NCBI RefSeq assembly: GCF_015565955.1
Contig: NZ_CP064760.1
Coordinates: 2,294,001-2,358,000 of the forward strand
Length of the DNA: 64,000 nt
Source: Microbacterium schleiferi
GTDB taxonomy: Bacteria > Actinomycetota > Actinomycetes > Actinomycetales > Microbacteriaceae
Reading direction: 5' to 3'
A program made the translations under genes and the position numbers. Position 1 is the stretch's first letter. Every line of letters starts with the position of its first letter. The notes under the pieces are model-generated. The model saw nothing but the letters and a program-made list of their open reading frames with translations. It made no database searches and was not told where the DNA came from. Below, piece after piece: positions 51,608 to 59,716 of the stretch.

Positions 51608-52879
51608 ATGGCACGCACGCCGACGCAGTCGCTCAGCCCCGCCGACCAGGTACGGCGGCGCGGGCTGCGCCAGATGAAGTCGGTTGCGCTGGGAGCTCTG
51701 CTCGTGATGGCAGCCCTGTTCCTCGTCGGCTTCGTCGGCCAACAGCAGGTGCCCGCGCTGGCATACCTTCGCGCGGCGGCAGAAGGTGGGATGGTCGGTG
51801 CGCTCGCGGACTGGTTCGCGGTGACCGCGCTGTTTCGGCATCCGATGGGGATCCCGATCCCCCACACCGCGATCATTCCGCGCCGCAAGGACGAGATCGG
51901 GCAGTCGCTGGGTGAGTTCGTCGAGACGAATTTCCTCGCCTCGGACGTCGTGCGCACCAAGCTCGAGTCGACCTCGATCGCCTCGCGCCTGGGCGCATGG
52001 CTGAGCGAACCCGATCACGCCGAGCGCATCGGATCCGAAGCGGCGGCGATGGGGTCCGGCATCCTTCGGGCACTCAGCGACGACGATGCCCAGGAGGTCA
52101 TCACCGCCCTCGCGCGCGAGCACCTGATCGTGCCGGAGTGGTCTCCCGCGATCGGCGAATGGCTCGGCCGCATCGTCGATGCCGACGCTCACCGCACAGC
52201 GGTGGACCTGGCCGCCGAGAACATCGACGAGTGGCTTACTCACAACCGGGATGCGTTCACGGGACTCGTTTCGGGGCGCCTCCCCTCCTGGGTGCCGAGC
52301 ATCGCGGCGCGTCTTGTGGACGAGACCGTCTACTCCGAGGCCGTCACCTTCGTGCGAGCGGTCCGCGAGAATCCGGAGCATCCGGCCCGCACGGCGATCA
52401 CTGGCTACCTCACGCGCTTGTCGGAGAGCATGCAGCACGACCCGCAGACGATCGGCCGGTTCGAGGATGCCAAGCTCGCCGTCTTCGACAGTCCCCGCGT
52501 GCGCGAACTCGCCACACAGGCCTGGGGAACCGCCAAGTCAGGACTCCTCGTCGCACTGAACGACCCGCGCAGTGGCCTGCGAACCCGAATCGACGACGCC
52601 CTCCGCGATGTCGGGGCGCGTCTGGCTCGAGATCCGGAGCTGCAGCGCCGGGTGGACTCGTGGGTCACCGATGCGGCGGTCTTCCTCGTCGACCGCTACC
52701 GGCACGACATCGCGTCGCTCATCACCGACACCGTCGAGCGCTGGGATCCTGCCGAAACCACGGAGAAGATCGAGCTCATGGTCGGGCGTGATCTGCAGTA
52801 CATCCGGTTGAACGGCACAATCGTCGGAGCCCTGGCCGGCCTGACCATCTACACGATCGCGCACGCCATCTTCGGATGA
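51608..52879 (+). CDS. DUF445 (YjiN-like) membrane-associated protein
   Basis: About 423 aa. One helix near the N-terminus (SVALGALLVMAALFLVGF), the DUF445 motif EGGMVGALADWFAVTALFRHPMGIPIPHTAIIP in parts, a long helical cytoplasmic domain and a C-terminal helix (VGALAGLTIYTIAHAIF). Members are related to the YheB/YjiN family; function unknown. ATG at 51608 with GAGGAT 6 nt upstream. Confidence 0.9.
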   Translation: MARTPTQSLSPADQVRRRGLRQMKSVALGALLVMAALFLVGFVGQQQVPALAYLRAAAEGGMVGALADWFAVTALFRHPMGIPIPHTAIIPRRKDEIGQSLGEFVETNFLASDVVRTKLESTSIASRLGAWLSEPDHAERIGSEAAAMGSGILRALSDDDAQEVITALAREHLIVPEWSPAIGEWLGRIVDADAHRTAVDLAAENIDEWLTHNRDAFTGLVSGRLPSWVPSIAARLVDETVYSEAVTFVRAVRENPEHPARTAITGYLTRLSESMQHDPQTIGRFEDAKLAVFDSPRVRELATQAWGTAKSGLLVALNDPRSGLRTRIDDALRDVGARLARDPELQRRVDSWVTDAAVFLVDRYRHDIASLITDTVERWDPAETTEKIELMVGRDLQYIRLNGTIVGALAGLTIYTIAHAIFG

Positions 52880-52881
52880 GT

Positions 52882-52897
52882 CCGCCGGGACCGGCGG
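52882..52897. terminator. Hairpin between DUF445 and YbaK genes
   Basis: CCGCCG-GGAC-CGGCGG lies in the 24-bp gap between two convergent stop codons. A stem of 6 bp with a 4-nt loop, GC-only, no T tract; candidate bidirectional terminator. Confidence 0.5.
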
Positions 52898-52903
52898 GGC
52901 GGA

Positions 52904-53379
52904 TCAGACGACGCTGATGACGGTTCCGCCCGTCAGATCGATCAGTTGAGGAAAGGTCAGGGGAAAGACGGTGTGGGGAGTTCCTGCCGCGGCCCAGATC
53001 TCCGGGAAGGCGGCGAGGTCTTCATCGATGATCGTCACGAGCGGCGCCGGATGCCCGGTGGGGCGACGCCACCGATCGCCTGACCCGTCGCTTGCCGCAC
53101 CTGTTCCGGCGTCGCGCGGGTGATCGAGGTTCGCCCCAGTCGCCCGGCCAACGCGGCGGTGTCGACACGGTGCGCTCCGCTGGTCATCACGAGCAGCGGT
53201 TCGCCATCGGACCAGAAAACGAGACTGTTGGCGATCGCCCCGACCTCGATCCCCAACGCCTGCGCGGCCAGCGCCGCGGTGGAGGCGGCATCCGGGAGCA
53301 CGACGATGTCGCCGGGAATGCCCGCTGCGCGAATCGCGTCGTGGACGAGGCGGCTGCGGGCCGGAAGGTGCGCGGTCAT
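52904..53379 (-). CDS. YbaK/EbsC-family aminoacyl-tRNA deacylase, frameshifted
   Basis: About 158 aa. These proteins hydrolyse mischarged Cys- or Ala-tRNA(Pro). The family motifs are ALGIEVGAIANSLVFW (with the catalytic Lys position replaced by Asn in this subgroup) and ATGQAIGGVAP then PLVTIIDEDLAAF. After GGVAP the frame drops by one base (G run 53060-53063 on the plus strand); one more C restores TGHPAPLVT. The ATG at 53379 has TAGGCT 6 nt upstream. Divergent from the antiporter gene. Confidence 0.83.
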
Positions 53380-53443
53380 GGTTCGAGCCTACGACCAGCC
53401 CGTCACCGTGGCGGAACCGGCGTTCTGCCACCACGATAGAGGG

Positions 53444-54648
53444 ATGGTCATCGCGTTCGGGGTTGTGCTGCTGCTTGCCATCCTCATCTCTGGGATCGCA
53501 CACCGGACGGTGCTCTCGACAGCCGTGCTGTTCCTGATCGCGGGGTTTCTGCTCGGCGAGGGGATGCTCGGCGCCATCCCGTTGGCGGCCGGGGATCCCG
53601 CCGTCAGCCAGATCGCGCAGCTGGCCCTGTTCATCGTGCTGTTCACGGACGGACAACGCATTGCGTTGCGGGACCTGCGCACCGCGTGGCGCCTGCCGGG
53701 GCGCGCGCTGCTGCTCGGGATGCCACTCACCTTCATCATCACCGCCGTCCTGGGACTCCTGCTGCTGGGCGTGCCGTGGATCGAAGCTCTCCTCATCGCC
53801 GCCGTCCTCGCACCGACAGATCCTGTTCTGTCCTCCGCGATCGTCGGACGGGAGGAGATCCCGTGGCGGATCCGCCACCTCCTGAGCGTCGAGTCTGGGC
53901 TCAACGACGGGCTCGCTCTGCCTGCGGTGCTGGTGTTCCTCGCGATCGTGGACGGGACGAACACCGACTATGGGGCCCTCACGCTGGAGCTCATCGGCGG
54001 AATCGCGCTCGGTGTCGCCGTTCCGCTGCTGGTTAATCTGCTGATTCGGATCCACTTCCTGCGGGCGACACCGCTGTATGCGGCGCTGACCCCGGTAGCG
54101 ATCGCGTGCATCATCTTCGGCGTGAGCTCGCTCACCGGCGCGAACCTCTACCTCGCGGCGTTCTCCGCCGGCATCACGATCGCCACCGCGATGCCCGAGG
54201 TCCGCGACGCGTTCATCGAGTTCGGCGACTACGCGGCAGAACTCGTGAAGCTCCTCGCTCTGTTCGTCTTCGGCGCGCTGATCTCGCCGGCCCTGCTTGC
54301 CGACGTCAACGGCTGGGGATACCTCTTCGCGGTACTCACCCTCGTGGTCGCCCGGCCGGTGGCCGTGGAGACTGCCCTACTCGGGAGCAAGCTGCCCTGG
54401 GAGGAACGAGCCACAGCCGCTTGGTTCGGCCCCAAGGGATTCGCGTCAGTGCTCTACGGACTCCTGGTTCTGGAGGGGGTCATCCGGACTCCGCGCACCT
54501 GTTCCACATCATCGTCGTGGCGATCTCGTTCTCGATCATCGCTCACTCATCCACCGACGTTCCGATCGCGCGGTGGTTCGCCCGCCGCGAGGCACGAGAA
54601 CGCGCCCAGAGAGCGGCATCGAGCGCCGAGGCGGGCGGGCGCTCCTGA
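53444..54648 (+). CDS. Na+/H+ antiporter (NhaP/CPA1 type), frameshifted
   Basis: About 401 aa, roughly 12 membrane helices. Exchanges Na+ or K+ for protons. CPA1 motifs: VLAPTDPVLSSAIVG (TDP ion-binding motif) and SVESGLNDGLALP (ND). C-terminal part EERATAAWFGPKGFASVLYG fits NhaP-type carriers. The frame is lost at GVI near 54484-54485: one C is missing, and the second frame continues DSAHLFHIIVVAISFSIIAHS to the end. The ATG at 53444 has CACGAT 6 nt upstream. Confidence 0.84.
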
Positions 54649-54681
54649 CCCGGTGATCCCCCGTCCGGATATCCTGTGCGG

Positions 54682-54822
54682 ATGAGCTTCTTCGGCGGCG
54701 GTTCGGGCGATGACAAGAACAAGATCACGCCCGCGCGCATCACGATCTGGGTCGTCGTCGCGGGAGTCGGTGTCTACCTCGTCGTCTCGGGCTTGATCGG
54801 CATCCTCTCCGGCGGGAGCTGA
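54682..54822 (+). CDS. Small membrane protein (46 aa)
   Basis: 46 aa: MSFFGGGSGDDKNKITPAR, then one hydrophobic helix (ITIWVVVAGVGVYLVVSGLI), ending SGGS. TATCCT lies exactly 6 nt upstream of the ATG, so it has a clear leaderless promoter, and its codon use is like the neighbours. A single-pass protein of unknown role between the antiporter and the ZIP transporter. Confidence 0.7.
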   Translation: MSFFGGGSGDDKNKITPARITIWVVVAGVGVYLVVSGLIGILSGGS

Positions 54823-54873
54823 CACGCGAACGGATGCGGCGCCGGGCGCGCACGGCATCCGTAGGCTTACCGC

Positions 54874-55632
54874 GTGGACGTCTGGCTCGCAGCACTCAGT
54901 GGCCTGATCGGCGGCGGCGCTCTGTTCGTCGGCGCGGGTATCGCGTGGTTCGTGAAAGTGCCCCGGCTGGTCGTCATGGCCATCATGGCGTTCGGTGCCG
55001 GGGTGCTGATCTCGACGCTTGCCTTCGAGCTCGTCGCCGAGGCCGCCGACGGCGGCGGCCTCGTGCCGACCACCGGCGGCTTCCTCGCCGGTGCGGTCAT
55101 CTATGTCGTCGCGGATTGGCTCGTGTCCCGGCCGAGTTCAGCTCACGAGTCCTCGCGCAACATCGCCAAGCGTCGCGGCAACGGAAAGGCCGCACTCTCG
55201 GGTGGTGGTGCGGCGATCGCGATCGGATCGCTCATCGATGGAATCCCCGAATCGGTGGTGATGGGCCTTTCCGTGCTGCAGTCGGGCGGTATCAGCATCC
55301 CGATCGTCGCTGCCATCGCGATCAGCAATATCCCCGAGGGACTCTCGTCAACAGCGGCCTTCAAGCAGGACGGGAGCCGCGGTCGTACTGTCGCACTGCT
55401 GTGGGGTGGAATCACCGCAGCATCCGTCGTCGCCGCTGTGATCGGTTACCTGGCCCTCCAGGGCGCACCACCCGAACTCGTCGCGGTCATCACGAGTGTG
55501 GCAGCGGGAGCGCTCCTCGCCATGGTCGCGAACACCATGATCCCCGAAGCCTTCGAGCGCCTGCACCTGCTCACGGGCATCTGGACGACGCTCGGCTTCC
55601 TGCTCGCCTTCGTGATGCACGAACTGGGCTGA
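54874..55632 (+). CDS. ZIP-family divalent metal transporter
   Basis: 252 aa, seven to eight helices. The metal-binding helices carry LIDGIPESVVMGL and ISNIPEGLSSTAAF, the hallmark HxxxE-type/NxPE elements of ZIP carriers; a Ser/Arg-rich cytoplasmic loop lies between helices 3 and 4. Likely imports zinc, iron or manganese. The start is a GTG at 54874 with TAGGCT 6 nt upstream. Confidence 0.9.
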   Translation: MDVWLAALSGLIGGGALFVGAGIAWFVKVPRLVVMAIMAFGAGVLISTLAFELVAEAADGGGLVPTTGGFLAGAVIYVVADWLVSRPSSAHESSRNIAKRRGNGKAALSGGGAAIAIGSLIDGIPESVVMGLSVLQSGGISIPIVAAIAISNIPEGLSSTAAFKQDGSRGRTVALLWGGITAASVVAAVIGYLALQGAPPELVAVITSVAAGALLAMVANTMIPEAFERLHLLTGIWTTLGFLLAFVMHELG

Positions 55633-55665
55633 TCTCGCCCCGTTCGCCCTCGAGGCGGGTGCCGG

Positions 55666-56133
55666 TCAGCCCTTGCCGCCCGGCGGGCCGATGACAAGCA
55701 GGCTCACGTACAGCACGACGACAGCTGCCGCGATGAGGAGGCCGAGAGCCCACGGGCGGCGCAGGAACCAGCGCAGCGCACGGTCATACCAGGCACGATC
55801 GCGCGGATCATCGGTCTGCTCGAGACGCCAGTTTCCGACGAGTGATCCGCGCCGGTGCAGCCAGATCTCGGTCGGAATCGTCGCGTACGGCACCACCGCA
55901 CTCACAAGCCCGACGATCGTCGGCCAGGCCCGCCACCTGTTGTTGAGGGCGACGAGAATCACTGTCGCGCCGTACGACAGAAAGATGAACCCGTGGATGC
56001 CGCCGCCGATGGTTACCGCCAGGGCGAGATCCGCGTCGACGGCACGGGTGATGAGCGCCGCAATGAGGAGAGTCCAGGAGATTGCTTCGAGGATCGCGAG
56101 GGTACGAAACAGCGACAGCGGAGTACGGAACAC
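55666..56133 (-). CDS. DUF3817 membrane protein
   Basis: 155 aa. The DUF3817 core spans about residues 8-105: FRTLAILEAISWTLLIA, IGGGIHGFIFLSYGATVILVAL and VVPYATIPTEIWLHRR. One more helix (ALGLLIAAAVVVLYVSLLVI) follows. The domain occurs in many actinobacterial integral membrane proteins and its role is unknown. The GTG start at 56133 lies next to a perfect inverted repeat (56135-56153). Confidence 0.88.
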   Translation of the reverse strand: MFRTPLSLFRTLAILEAISWTLLIAALITRAVDADLALAVTIGGGIHGFIFLSYGATVILVALNNRWRAWPTIVGLVSAVVPYATIPTEIWLHRRGSLVGNWRLEQTDDPRDRAWYDRALRWFLRRPWALGLLIAAAVVVLYVSLLVIGPPGGKG

Positions 56134-56134
56134 A

Positions 56135-56153
56135 CCTTCAGTATATCTGAAGG
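56135..56153. promoter_or_regulatory. Inverted repeat CCTTCAG-TATAT-CTGAAGG at the DUF3817 start
   Basis: Perfect 7-bp arms (56135-56141 and 56147-56153) around TATAT. On the minus strand it includes TATACT just before the GTG start of the DUF3817 gene, so a bound protein would block that promoter. It lies 138 bp upstream of the SsuB-like gene and could serve both. Regulator unknown. Confidence 0.55.
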
Positions 56154-56290
56154 ATCACCGCCGGGCGGCCAGCCGTGGGAAGCGACCCCGCCGCCCCGAG
56201 ATTGCGGTTCATGACGGTTCGGGTCGAACGATGACACCCCGGTGCTCTTCGTGACGACGCGGTTGGGAGCCTCGCGCGAACGCCGCCACG

Positions 56291-57145
56291 ATGGTCGGCA
56301 TGTCTGTAACCGCGCTCGACCGTTCCGTCGCTCTCCCCGCCGACGTCGACCAGCCCGCACCTCGGGGTGGAGCCGTCGATCTGGTCGAGGTCGGTCGCGC
56401 CTTCTCCGGCACCGGCGGCCGTCGCGATGTGCTGCGCGACCTCACGGTGCAGATCCGCGCCGGTGAGATCCTCGCCGTCGTCGGCCCGTCAGGATGCGGC
56501 AAGTCGACCCTGCTGCGCGTGATCGGCGGCCTCGACCGGCCAACCGCGGGAGCGGTCACCGTTGCGGGCCAGCCCGTTGTCGACACCGACGCCCGCACCG
56601 CCATCGCGTTTCAGGAGCCGCGCCTGTTGCCCTGGCGCACCCTCGCGCAGAATGTGGAGCTCGGCCTGCCCCAGGGCACCGGCCGTCGCGCGGGTCGGGC
56701 GCGCGTGGCCGAGCTCCTCGAGCTGGTCGGTCTCACCGCATCCGCTGACCTGAACCCGCGCCAGGTGTCGGGAGGCATGGCGCAACGCGCGTCTCTGGCC
56801 CGCGCCCTCGCCCGCGGCCCCGAAGTACTGCTCCTGGACGAACCCTTCGGCGCGCTCGATGCCCTTACGAGACTCCGAATGCAGGACCTCCTGCTGCAGG
56901 TGCATGCCGTCGAGCCGACCACTGTCGTCCTCGTGACCCACGACGTCGAGGAGGCTCTCTTCCTGGCCGACCGCGTGCTGCTGCTGCGGACGCTGACGCC
57001 GGAGGATGGCTCCAGTTCGGTCGCACGCATCCTCACCGCGCCGGGCGAGCGCCCCCGCGACCGCGCCGAGGCAGCGTTCGCCGACCTGCGCGCCGACCTT
57101 CTCACCGGCCTCGGGGTCGATACGCATCACGCTTCCCCGCTCTGA
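56291..57145 (+). CDS. ssuB: Sulfonate/nitrate/taurine ABC transporter, ATP-binding protein
   Basis: 284 aa. Walker A GPSGCGKST (about residue 66), Q-loop FQEPRLLPW, signature VSGGMAQRASLARALA, Walker B VLLLDEPFGALDAL and H-loop VTHDVEEALF. First gene of an SsuBAC-type operon; the FQEP.LLPW pattern is typical of the SsuB/TauB group. An internal start 9 nt later (ATG 56300) is possible. Substrate probably an aliphatic sulfonate, not provable from sequence. Confidence 0.87.
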   Translation: MVGMSVTALDRSVALPADVDQPAPRGGAVDLVEVGRAFSGTGGRRDVLRDLTVQIRAGEILAVVGPSGCGKSTLLRVIGGLDRPTAGAVTVAGQPVVDTDARTAIAFQEPRLLPWRTLAQNVELGLPQGTGRRAGRARVAELLELVGLTASADLNPRQVSGGMAQRASLARALARGPEVLLLDEPFGALDALTRLRMQDLLLQVHAVEPTTVVLVTHDVEEALFLADRVLLLRTLTPEDGSSSVARILTAPGERPRDRAEAAFADLRADLLTGLGVDTHHASPL

Positions 57146-57203
57146 CCTCACTCCTCACGCACCGCAGCATCCACGACTCGCACCGACATCACTGGAGACA
57201 CTC

Positions 57204-58247
57204 ATGCCTTCGCGCACCACTCTCGGCATCCGTGCCGGCCTTGCCCTCCTGACCACCGCAGCCCTCGCCCTCGGGACCACCGGATGCCTCGCCGGCGAGA
57301 ACGCCTCGGCAGCCCCCGCGGCACCCGGCGACACCGCCTGGTCGTCCGACACCCTCACCGTGGACTTCGCGACCTACAACCCGCTGAGCCTCATCATCCG
57401 CGAGCAGGGACTGATCGAAGAGGCACTCGGCGACAGCGTCACCGTGGAGTGGGTGCAGTCGGCCGGCTCCAACAAGGCGAACGAGTTCCTGCGCGCAGGA
57501 TCGATCGACTTCGGCTCGACCGCCGGCTCTGCCGCGCTTCTGGCCCGCGCGAACGGTTCGCCCATCCAGGTGATCGACATCTACTCCCAGCCGGAGTGGT
57601 CGGCGATCGTCGTTCCCGCCGACAGCCCGATCAACTCCGTCCAGGACCTCGTCGGCTCGTCGATCGCGGCAACCGCCGGAACCGACCCTTACTTCTTCCT
57701 GCTCCAGGCACTCGAGGCCGAGGGGGTAGCCATCGACGACCTCGAGGTGCAGAACCTGCAGCACGCCGATGGACGCGCGGCGATGGATGCCGGCTCGGTT
57801 GACGCCTGGGCGGGCCTGGATCCGATCATGGCCGCCGCCGAGGTCGAGTCCGGTGCGCGCCTGATTTACCGCAACGTCGACTTCAACTCGTACGGGTTCC
57901 TCAACGCCACCGAGCAGTTCCTCACCGAGCACGCTGACCTCGCTCAGGTCGTGGTGGATGCCTACGAGCAGGCGCGCGTGTGGGCTCTCGAACACCCGGA
58001 CGAGACTGCCGCGCTCCTGGCCGAGGTAGCGGGAATCGACCCCGACGTCGCCGCCACCGTCATCCAGGAACGCTCAAACCTCGATGTGAGCGGCATCCCG
58101 GGAGATGCGCAACTCGCGGTGCTCGAGAAGATCGCGCCCGTCCTCGTCGCCTCGGATGCCGTCCAAGGTGCGCAGGCAGAGATCGACAGAGCTCTCGCGA
58201 CGATCCTCAACCCCACCTTCGCCGAGAAGGCGACGCAGGGCCGATGA
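57204..58247 (+). CDS. ssuA: ABC transporter substrate-binding lipoprotein (SsuA-like)
   Basis: About 347 aa. Signal peptide ending in the lipobox LGTTGC, then an NMT1/OMP-like periplasmic-binding domain: FATYNPLSLIIREQGLIEEAL, GSTAGSAALLARANG, VVPADSPINSVQDLVGSSIA and GSVDAWAGLDPIMAAAEV. This is the SsuA/TauA-type receptor fold. The ATG at 57204 has GGAGA upstream. Its stop overlaps the permease start by 4 bp (ATGA). Confidence 0.9.
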   Translation: MPSRTTLGIRAGLALLTTAALALGTTGCLAGENASAAPAAPGDTAWSSDTLTVDFATYNPLSLIIREQGLIEEALGDSVTVEWVQSAGSNKANEFLRAGSIDFGSTAGSAALLARANGSPIQVIDIYSQPEWSAIVVPADSPINSVQDLVGSSIAATAGTDPYFFLLQALEAEGVAIDDLEVQNLQHADGRAAMDAGSVDAWAGLDPIMAAAEVESGARLIYRNVDFNSYGFLNATEQFLTEHADLAQVVVDAYEQARVWALEHPDETAALLAEVAGIDPDVAATVIQERSNLDVSGIPGDAQLAVLEKIAPVLVASDAVQGAQAEIDRALATILNPTFAEKATQGR

Positions 58248-59071
58248 GCGCCGTGACCACCGCCCGGGGCACCGAGCGTCTGCGCGACGCCGCCGACCCG
58301 GCGCCACGCACCCTGGGGGATCGCCGGCCCGCCCGGATCGTCGGGGGCATCATCCTGCCGCTGGTGATTCTCGGCGTGTGGCAGGCCGTGACCGTCTCGG
58401 GACTCGTCCCGCCCTACCGGCTGCCACCGCCAGCGACGGTCGTCGATGCCGCCATCCAGCTCGCGCAGAGCGGTGACCTCTGGATTCACATCGCGATCTC
58501 GCTCCAACGCGTGCTGCTCGGGTTCGCGGTCGGCTCTGTCATCGGTCTCGCGGTTGCCGCGATCGTCGGTCTCACCCGTGCCGGCGACATCCTGCTCAGT
58601 CCGTCGCTCGCAGCGCTCCGCGCCGTCCCCTCGCTCGCCCTGGTTCCCCTCCTTCTGCTGTGGATGGGAATCGGCGAGGACTCCAAGGTGACACTCATCG
58701 CGATCGGCGCCTTTTTCCCCGTCTTCACCACCGTCAGTGCGGCGCTTCGCCAGGTCGACCCCCACGCCGTCGAGATGGCACGGTCGTTCAGCCTGCGCGG
58801 GTTCGCTCTCTTCCGTGCCGTGCAACTGCCAGCGGTCGTGCCGTCGATCATGTCGGGTCTGCGGCTCGCGCTCGCGCAGGCGTGGCTCTTCCTCGTCGCC
58901 GCCGAACTCCTGGCCGCCGCAATGGGCCTCGGCTTCCTGCTCACCGACTCGCAGTCGACCGGTCGCGTCGACCGCATCCTGCTCGCGATCGTGCTGCTCG
59001 CCATTCTCGGCACCGTCACGAACGGACTTCTGAGCCTTGCCCAGAAGCTCCTCTTGCGGAGGTGGATGTAG
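58244..59071 (+). CDS. ssuC: ABC transporter permease (SsuC-like)
   Basis: 275 aa, BPD_transp_1 fold with six helices. The EAA-like loop is DPHAVEMARSFSLRGFALFRAVQLPAVVPSIMSGLRLAL in pieces. Start at ATG 58244, overlapping the SsuA stop, gives MSAVTT and a 37-residue cytoplasmic leader before the first helix (IVGGIILPLVILGVWQAV). The operon has no sulfonate monooxygenase gene next to it. Confidence 0.9.
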   Translation: MSAVTTARGTERLRDAADPAPRTLGDRRPARIVGGIILPLVILGVWQAVTVSGLVPPYRLPPPATVVDAAIQLAQSGDLWIHIAISLQRVLLGFAVGSVIGLAVAAIVGLTRAGDILLSPSLAALRAVPSLALVPLLLLWMGIGEDSKVTLIAIGAFFPVFTTVSAALRQVDPHAVEMARSFSLRGFALFRAVQLPAVVPSIMSGLRLALAQAWLFLVAAELLAAAMGLGFLLTDSQSTGRVDRILLAIVLLAILGTVTNGLLSLAQKLLLRRWM

Positions 59072-59163
59072 CGCGCTGGCTCTGGTCGACTCGTCGGCCC
59101 TGTGTCAGACTTTCCGCATATCGTAACGAGCCGACTGCGTACTCGCCCGCCGTGAGATATCGG

Positions 59164-59577
59164 CTATTCGAACTGCTCCCAGTCGGGGCATCCGGTCGTC
59201 TCAAAGGTGACCATCTCGGGGACGTCCGTCAGGAAGGCGTAGGAGCCCTGATTCTCGAACGACACACCGCCGTCGGCATCCAGTATCGCCCAGGTGCATC
59301 CCGCCGGCTGCTCGTCCGGCTCGCCGTGCAACTGGTATCCGCCGTAGGGGAGATCGACACCGATTGCGTAGCGGCCCGTTCCCGAGACAGTCACGAATGA
59401 CGATGCAGCATCCTGGTCGGATGACGCGGCATCCGATTCGGATGACTGCACGGTGCCGGAGTCGGTCTCAGACGAGACTGCTGCATCCTGCTCCGAGGGT
59501 GTCGTTGCGGCGCACCCCACGACGGTGACGCCAAGCATCACGATCACGGCGACGGAATGAAGCGTACGCAACGACAT
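59164..59577 (-). CDS. Hypothetical lipoprotein
   Basis: 137 aa, starts MSLRTLHSVAVIVMLGVTVVGC, a lipoprotein signal with lipobox VVGC. A low-complexity Ser/Asp/Glu-rich linker (about 40 aa) follows, then a compact domain TGRYAIGVDLPYGGYQLHG and CTWAILDADGGVSFENQG with two Cys. The start at 59577 has GGGGGA upstream. No family recognised; an exported envelope protein. Confidence 0.75.
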   Translation of the reverse strand: MSLRTLHSVAVIVMLGVTVVGCAATTPSEQDAAVSSETDSGTVQSSESDAASSDQDAASSFVTVSGTGRYAIGVDLPYGGYQLHGEPDEQPAGCTWAILDADGGVSFENQGSYAFLTDVPEMVTFETTGCPDWEQFE

Positions 59578-59716
59578 AGGTCCCCCTCGGCTATCGGACT
59601 CCTGGGGAGCACGGTACCGAGCTTCGTTGAGTTCGCCCATAGCGGTTCCGTCGTATTCGCGAGCGACAGCAGCCGTGTGAAACCCGGCTCGGTCCTCTCC
59701 CAGCTAGCATGACGCC

